Shown: piece after piece, positions 16,401-19,177 of the stretch
How the letters are laid out: every line of letters begins with the position of its first letter
Position numbering within the stretch: the stretch's first letter is position 1
Assembly: GCA_002481295.1 (NCBI GenBank)
Contig: DLDU01000049.1
Location: forward strand, 25,541 to 44,717
DNA: 19,177 nucleotides
Source: Prevotella sp. UBA7764
GTDB taxonomy: Bacteria > Bacteroidota > Bacteroidia > Bacteroidales > Bacteroidaceae
Direction of reading: 5' to 3'
Program-made: the position numbers and the translations under genes
The notes under the pieces: generated by a model
Told to the model about the DNA's origin: nothing
Seen by the model: the letters and a program-made list of their open reading frames with translations, nothing else
The model's database searches: none

Positions 16401-16766
16401 GATACGCTGGAAGAAACTATCGATGGTCTCCACGCGGAAGTAGTGATAAGTGTTGAGGATACCGTCGAGGGCGAGTGTCGCCCGCTGCTGGATGTCGTTG
16501 TCTGTGAGCTGCGGCATGCTGTGGTGTAGCTCCTTGACATAGTCGTCGCCGCTGGGCAGGCGGTGAGCCAGGGCGAAGAGTTTGCTGAGGATACGCGTCT
16601 TCATCTCTTCGGTGGCCTTGTTGGTGAAGGTCACGGCGAGGGTGTAGCGGAAGTTCTTCGGGTCCGCCATCAGCAGTTTGATGTATTCCAGTGCCAGTCG
16701 GTAGGTCTTGCCGCTGCCGGCGCTGGCCTTAAACACGGTCAGCCTCGTGGTATCTTTCATGGTCAT
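13437..16766 (-). CDS. AddA/RecB-like UvrD helicase with C-terminal nuclease
   Basis: The product has 1109 residues. It is a superfamily 1A helicase: Walker A ASAGSGKT (14-21), TFTNKAT (46-52), Walker B IMIDEFQDT (393-401), GDVKQSIYRWRGG (427-439), LDTNFRS (460-466), then LMTIHKSKGLEF and LLYVAFTRAK. A RecB-family nuclease follows at the C-terminus: RPDR with Asp1052, VIDFKTG with Asp1065 and Lys1067, and the downstream Gln of EQVQNY near 1080. In AddAB/RecBCD systems such a subunit processes double-strand breaks for recombination and degrades linear DNA. All motifs appear intact. The usual second subunit (AddB-like) is not next to it in this window. A second Met at 16760 is an alternative start. 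An excellent promoter lies 30 nt upstream. Confidence 0.9.
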   Translation of the reverse strand: MTMKDTTRLTVFKASAGSGKTYRLALEYIKLLMADPKNFRYTLAVTFTNKATEEMKTRILSKLFALAHRLPSGDDYVKELHHSMPQLTDNDIQQRATLALDGILNTYHYFRVETIDSFFQRILRNLARELGLKANINVGLNDREVEQQAVDELIGNINSEKDPLLGWMMDFVNERLDEDKNWNVIGQIKDFGTNIYRDFYKERHEQLEAILSNPQFFKNYTGKLRAKAAQVDKDMSALADRFQTLVDQYGFDDSDFTRGTVPNYFKKLREGNYCDVAHATIDKAETEEWTKLIKKAIKNTDKGQTFHEQIAPLITKTEQLRQKAERVRYSVELTLRNLNELRLLGRIAQQVDAINADNNNFPLSNTQQLIKDMIDGSDTPFIYEKIGGALKYIMIDEFQDTSAVQWDNFKVLIDDCIAHQAGSLIVGDVKQSIYRWRGGDWRLLQDLTHDKHPEIKEVKLDTNFRSQPRIITFNNMFFKLAAKKTTEAAVTELNDHHAPKDVIQQALDIETAYQDVEQAYPKGKELVGMAQIKLLDDEDYDQETLDQIESTIAELLKAGVATKDIAVLVRKNKHIQAIAEYFMQHQIKVDGKPADVSLVSDEAFRLDASLAVRMLIGALRFLVHPDDKLTTAFLVKAYHRIGGDVKEEENKNGKEDDPSRAVNNDKGDANLDTRLFVGKDDITTQLPEALRTERDELRGQPLMMLFTRLYAILGLERLDDESAYVCAFLDKVATLIHSKAVGIEDVLNAWDTDLCGKAIHSDDINGIRLMTIHKSKGLEFANVIIPYCDWDIERNNDTLWFTTDDKPEPFNELPLVPVSLQSKKLKNSIYSDDYDREHLKNIVDNLNLLYVAFTRAKCNLYVFGKKSPKAPYPSKIIQDVAEDLKQECTIEEDDKTTTITYGSFCSTPKKSDDKDTENVFLVDDEPLRVKIKNYPEVYEFKESNDCKAFIMPQDDEDAQMRRAYIETGNIIHELLSHIRDVNDIDRAINNMEFSGVLYEKPMTRESLRAMVHQLIESPVPKTWFRPGLKVMNECEILCYNEELGTVVPKRPDRVVDDGNAVTVIDFKTGSPRAKHVEQVQNYMTLLSEIGYSNVKGYLWYLRTNTVRAV

Positions 16767-16795
16767 GCTTTGTTCTTGTTTACGCTATTTCTTTG

Positions 16796-16826
16796 CAAAA
16801 ATAGAGATTAATCACGAGAATACAAA
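16796..16826 (-). promoter_or_regulatory. Consensus Bacteroidetes promoter of the addA-like gene
   Basis: On the minus strand TTTG (16826-16823), exactly 19 nt, then TATTTTTG (16803-16796). This is a perfect match to TTTG-N19-TAnnTTTG. The start codon at 16766 lies 29 nt beyond the -7 box, so transcription is probably short-leadered and strong. Confidence 0.8.
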
Positions 16827-16856
16827 GCGTGTGCTGCTTTTTTTCTTATTTTCGGG

Positions 16857-16897
16857 AATCAACAGTCATGATACCTATGGTTTGCCATCTGTTGATT
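16857..16897. other. Bulged hairpin upstream of the addA promoter
   Basis: AATCAACAG (16857-16865) pairs perfectly with CTGTTGATT (16889-16897). Directly inside on the 3' side, ATGG (16877-16880) pairs with CCAT (16885-16888) around TTTG, leaving an 11-nt one-sided bulge. It lies 30 nt upstream of the -33 box, so it could be an operator or the remains of a structured RNA. Confidence 0.4.
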
Positions 16898-17058
16898 ATT
16901 CTGACAAAAAACAGGCTTTATTTTGCGATTCTTTTCAATCAACGACCCTTTTATCGTGATTTCTTGAAAAATGGTGCTTGTTTTGTAACTGTCTGACTAG
17001 TAAATGTTTATGTTCTGGATATACGCTTGGCGGCTCCGGGATGTCTCTTCTGGCGCTG

Positions 17059-17142
17059 TCATCTCGGTTGTTTGATCTCATCATCTCGGTTGTTTGATCT
17101 CATCATCTCGGTTGTTTGATCTTGTCATCTCGGTTGTTTGAT
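17059..17142. repeat. 22-bp tandem repeat, four copies
   Basis: The core TCATCTCGGTTGTTTGAT starts at 17059, 17081, 17103 and 17125, a constant 22-bp period. The four 18-bp cores are identical; the spacer is CTCA, CTCA, then CTTG. The length is not a multiple of three and no frame crosses it usefully, so it is a non-coding, potentially variable-number repeat. Confidence 0.9.
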
Positions 17143-17302
17143 AAGGTCAACAAGGCCTTTTGATGATTTCACGTGCGTATTTTCATGTTTTTATCTCGAA
17201 AAGATGTTCAGATGAGACTTTACTTTTCTCTAGATAGCCTGCTCTTGTTGGTGTGCTTTTGTCAATAATCTTTTCGTGAGTTTTCCCTCTTCTATGACAA
17301 AC

Positions 17303-17340
17303 AAAAAAGGCAAACGCCCGGAAAACCAAGCATTTGCCTT
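17303..17340 (-). terminator. Strong intrinsic terminator (minus strand) of a lost gene
   Basis: AAGGCAAACGC (17307-17317) pairs with GCATTTGCCTT (17330-17340), with one U:G pair in minus-strand RNA, an 11-bp stem. On the minus strand it runs into a T-run from 17308 to 17303. It sits 28 nt after the stop codon of the gene tail at 17369, the normal place for a terminator. Confidence 0.75.
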
Positions 17341-17368
17341 GTATAAGAGGAAACAGAATGTTTCAGAG

Positions 17369-17425
17369 TTATGCCTCTTCCACGGCAGCCTGCGCGGCGG
17401 CTAACGGGAACTGATTATCAGCACA
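17369..17425 (-). pseudogene. Stranded 3' tail of a minus-strand gene
   Basis: Read on the minus strand the tail encodes FPLAAAQAAVEEA and then TAA (17371-17369). The frame is open only back to 17425, where it meets a TAA. The Ala/Glu-rich end is GC-rich like the core genes, whereas the DNA to its right turns AT-rich at about 17405. A proper terminator follows 28 nt downstream. These three facts suggest the last codons of a real gene whose body was displaced by insertion of foreign DNA. Ala/Glu-rich tails occur on several ribosomal and other housekeeping proteins, but I cannot name the gene. The tail is too short to exclude chance. Confidence 0.4.
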
Positions 17426-17437
17426 TTACGGCGAATC

Positions 17438-17459
17438 TGGGAAACATTTGGGAAACATT
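17438..17459. repeat. Perfect tandem 11-bp duplication
   Basis: TGGGAAACATT occurs twice without a gap (17438-17448 and 17449-17459). An 11-bp period places the two copies on the same face of the helix, as expected for cooperative protein binding. It lies just inside the compositional boundary. Confidence 0.6.
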
Positions 17460-17472
17460 ATGAGCATGTACT

Positions 17473-17906
17473 GCACATTCTGCACCCGATTTCCTCAAAA
17501 TATCCGACCATTTTTGCCACTTCGACTACTTTTCGATATTTTAATTGTTAAACACTATTGTTAGAACACAGATTGCATTACGACTTTTCAGCACGTTCTG
17601 CAAATTTTGCTCGCAAAATTAATAATTTCTCATGACTTTACGGTCGTTTTGCACATTTTTCTTGCAGAATGTGTTTGTTTTTAATAAAAATTAAGGCAAA
17701 AACCACATCCATTTACCAATTTCTTGTTTCGATTAAAAGAAAAACGGATGGATTTTAATGCCGGAAGTTTAGGTTTAAGTTTAGATGTTCTTATATATAT
17801 AATAAGGTGTGCTAAACCTAAATCAGGAGATTGAAGGTTTAATCTTTAAGTTTAGAGGTGCATGTATATATACATGAGTAAACGTAAACCTAAACTTTGC
17901 AGAATG
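17473..17906. repeat. Four GCACATTCTGCA-type sites (candidate integrase arm sites)
   Basis: On the + strand GCACATTCTGCA (17473-17484) and GCACGTTCTGCA (17591-17602). On the opposite strand TGCAGAATGTG (17663-17673) and TGCAGAATG (17898-17906). Two copies face each way. Short repeated sites next to an integrase gene and an element boundary are the normal layout of arm-type binding sites of tyrosine recombinases; the role here is inferred. Confidence 0.5.
17765..17897. repeat. Twin hairpin units with TTTAAGTTTAGA / TAAACCTAAA arms
   Basis: TTTAAGTTTAGA occurs at 17774-17785 and 17845-17856, and TAAACCTAAA at 17813-17822 and 17886-17895. This gives two similar units about 71-73 bp apart. Each has an A/T palindrome in its centre: TTATATATATAA (17791-17802) in the first and CATGTATATATACATG (17861-17876) in the second. 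The outer ends 17765-17784 and 17878-17897 are also inverted repeats of each other (18 of 20 bases). Confidence 0.7.
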
Positions 17907-18253
17907 AAACGACTTAATGTTTCCTCAAAAACACATTTTTCTTTTTACTGAAGATGAACCGATTTATTCTCTCCCCTTCTCATTCCACTTTCCTTTTAAC
18001 TGAAAAAAAAGCTCTCTTAATATCTGCCGTTTCTGCTTTCGTGAGACGAAGAAATTAGGTTGCAAAGGAAACTGTTGTTCCTTCATCTACCCAAGGTGAA
18101 CCGGTGGTATGTCTCAAAATCTCCACACCATACGGGTTGTATTTGGAGCCATAACCTTGTGCAGATGGTCACAACACCTTGTGAAGCAACATAATTTCTA
18201 ATCACTCCCGAAAGTAGAGAAATCTACAGTAGGGAAATAAAAACTTCAAGATT

Positions 18254-18634
18254 ATGGCAAATCAAGCAACAACCACCTACAAGATGACAGGCACACGCAA
18301 GGCAGTGAATGACCTGTGGAGCACACTCCAAAAGATGGAGGTTAACAGTAAGAACATTTGGCTTTACCAGTTGGCAGAGCATTATGGCATTGACTACGAA
18401 ACAAAGCAAATCAGTGTTCGTGGTCACATCTATTGGGCAGAGTATGAGGAAGACCCTGCTAATGACTACTATCTGCTATCCTTTGAAACGGAAACGGCAT
18501 GGGACGAAATCGGAATGTTCCTATTTCATCCCAAATCAGAACTACAACAAAATCGGAACACAATACTTTATAAGGCCGATATTCAAATGACTCAGAAAAA
18601 TATGGTTCCTATTTTGGGAGTTATCTATTATTGA
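18254..18634 (+). CDS. Mobile-element accessory protein, possibly truncated at the C-terminus
   Basis: The product has 126 residues. The N-terminal two-thirds (MANQATTTYKMTGTRKAVND, LWSTLQKMEV, LAEHYGIDYETKQISVRGHI, YWAEYEEDPANDYYLLSFET) resembles a protein type I associate with Bacteroidales conjugative and mobilizable elements, in which a small alpha/beta domain is followed by a longer acidic C-terminal part. Here the sequence after about residue 90 (FHPKSELQQN..., ending VPILGVIYY) does not fit that pattern. The stop lies inside the 3' end of the convergent integrase gene, overlapping it by 14 nt. The gene may therefore be a remnant fused to unrelated sequence. Function is unknown. The AT-rich coding differs from the core genes. 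The ATG at 18254 follows a structured leader. Confidence 0.5.
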   Translation: MANQATTTYKMTGTRKAVNDLWSTLQKMEVNSKNIWLYQLAEHYGIDYETKQISVRGHIYWAEYEEDPANDYYLLSFETETAWDEIGMFLFHPKSELQQNRNTILYKADIQMTQKNMVPILGVIYY

Positions 18635-19115
18635 ATCCAAACAGCTGAGCTATTTTCTTATCATCCTTTTTCCACAACGGTTTGATAGACTTTGTGGCAT
18701 TATCTTCAAGATTTTGTATTGCTTCTTCACGCATTTTATCAGTAATACCTATATAATCCATGGTTGTTTTTATATTTTGATGTCCAAGCATTTTTGAAAC
18801 CTGTTCTATTCTCATTTTGTTTTCAAGACAATGCGTTGCAGAAGAGTGCCTAAACTTATGGCAATGAACGTCTGAAGGAACATCAGAACATTGCTGTTTT
18901 GCAATGAGAGCGTATTTTTTAATCTGCTTGTTAATGCCTCTCGCAGAAGCCTTGTAAAAATATCCTTTTACAGGAGAAAAGAACAAATACCCGTCCAACT
19001 GTATAGATTTATCATATTCTGATTCTATATGCTTTGTGATTAGCGTGACTACTTTACTTGGCAGGTGGTGAAAACGGATGATATCCACCCACCAAAAACG
19101 GGGATATCCGTTCAC
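18621..19115 (-). pseudogene. Tyrosine recombinase (integrase), 5'-truncated
   Basis: The product has 164 residues where complete relatives have roughly 300-400. The C-terminal catalytic region is present: HKFRH with His86 and Arg89, MLGHQN with His112, and DYIGIT with the nucleophile Tyr121. The first catalytic Arg and the whole N-terminal core-binding domain are missing. Residues from about HLPSKVV (17 on) fit the family. The first 15 or so (NGYPRFWWVDIIRF) do not, and the only start is a GTG at 19115. I infer that another element joined here and removed the 5' part. The remaining frame is open and may be expressed, but it cannot be a working recombinase. It ends beside an element boundary at about 17405, as integrase genes usually do. 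Confidence 0.75.
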
Positions 19116-19177
19116 TTTTGTGTGCTTAGCCTAATGGCGATGCAAAAATAATCATTTCACTAGTGTCCACTTAAATC
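19071..19177. mobile_element. Probable end of an insertion element, cut by window edge
   Basis: AAAACGGATGATATCC (19071-19086) is followed by a near copy AAAACGGGGATATCC (19105-19119), both with the GGATATCC-type palindrome. Beyond them the sequence is unlike the integrase. It includes a minus-strand TATTTTTG (19150-19143) that could be a -7 box and a GTGTCCACTT word (19164-19173) of the kind seen at insertion-sequence ends. No transposase is visible because the window ends, so the identity is open. Confidence 0.35.

Larger units (their letters stand above)
16767..17368. other. Gene-poor region upstream of the addA-like gene
   Basis: No credible gene is visible in these 602 nt on either strand. 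Frames that exist are short and run over repeats. The stretch holds the addA promoter, a bulged hairpin (16857-16897), a four-copy 22-bp tandem repeat (17059-17142) and a minus-strand terminator (17303-17340). I found no tRNA-like cloverleaf. Confidence 0.6.
17430..18253. other. AT-rich end of an integrated element, no gene
   Basis: These 824 nt hold no convincing frame on either strand. They contain an 11-bp tandem duplication (17438-17459), four GCACATTCTGCA-like sites, an 8-bp palindrome (17603-17620), twin long hairpins (17765-17897), and a hairpin-containing leader in front of the gene at 18254 (for example 18121-18148). The base composition differs sharply from the genes to the left, which suggests transfer. 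Confidence 0.55.

Noticed and set aside
16708..16959. Short plus-strand frame crossing the addA start and promoter
   Set aside because: It starts inside the antisense of the addA Walker A region and has no protein-like features beyond it.
17059..17142. CRISPR array
   Set aside because: The four repeats are contiguous with a 22-bp period and only 4-bp spacers that are nearly identical, so this is a simple tandem repeat. No cas genes are present.
16830..17300. Possible tRNA or other RNA gene as integration target
   Set aside because: I looked for acceptor stems, a T-loop (GTTCRA) and CCA in this region and saw none; the stranded gene tail at 17369 is a better candidate target.
18060..18240. 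Riboswitch in the leader of the gene at 18254
   Set aside because: Small hairpins and a repeated ACCTTGTG exist, but I cannot match the region to any known riboswitch core.

Overview
The window looks like a chromosomal segment of a Prevotella-like member of the Bacteroidales. The signs are PorT-type and other outer-membrane beta-barrel proteins, a lipoprotein with a Bacteroidetes surface-export signature (CSDDD), a DUF4831-type protein, the operon order hpt-adk-obg-pgeF-M23, and promoters of the Bacteroidetes type (TTTG-N19-TAnnTTTG) in place of E. coli -35/-10 boxes. The genus is an inference; no rRNA or other marker gene is present.

Left part (1-4430, + strand): the last 30 codons of purH, a C-rich palindromic intergenic repeat, then three very small genes (a 67-residue basic protein, a 72-residue two-helix membrane protein and an unlisted 34-residue single-helix microprotein). 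They are followed by a surface-type lipoprotein with three lipocalin-like repeats, an outer-membrane beta-barrel and a secreted GH51 alpha-L-arabinofuranosidase. A hairpin terminator closes this block.

Middle part: a degenerate CTTTCT/CTGTCT array, a PorT-like gene (-), and a 56-residue 2[4Fe-4S] ferredoxin (+) ending in two perfect hairpins. Then comes a minus-strand operon running hpt, adk, obg, pgeF, M23 peptidase (10459 down to 5964), covering purine salvage, nucleotide balance, ribosome assembly and cell-wall turnover. The divergent nnr gene (+, metabolite repair) and a DUF4831-type gene (+) follow. These converge on a large AddA/RecB-like helicase-nuclease (-), with a shared bidirectional hairpin between them that belongs to the same repeat family as the one near 4400.

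Right part (about 16830-19177): gene-poor and clearly more AT-rich beyond 17405. It holds a perfect 22-bp tandem repeat (four copies), the stranded 3' tail and terminator of a minus-strand gene, and then what looks like the end of an integrated mobile element. That end has repeated GCACATTCTGCA-type sites on both strands, twin long hairpins, a short accessory gene and a 5'-truncated tyrosine recombinase. The recombinase N-terminus seems to have been replaced at a junction near the right edge. I see no complete new defence or metabolic system. The most unusual material is this element end and the repeat/hairpin families.
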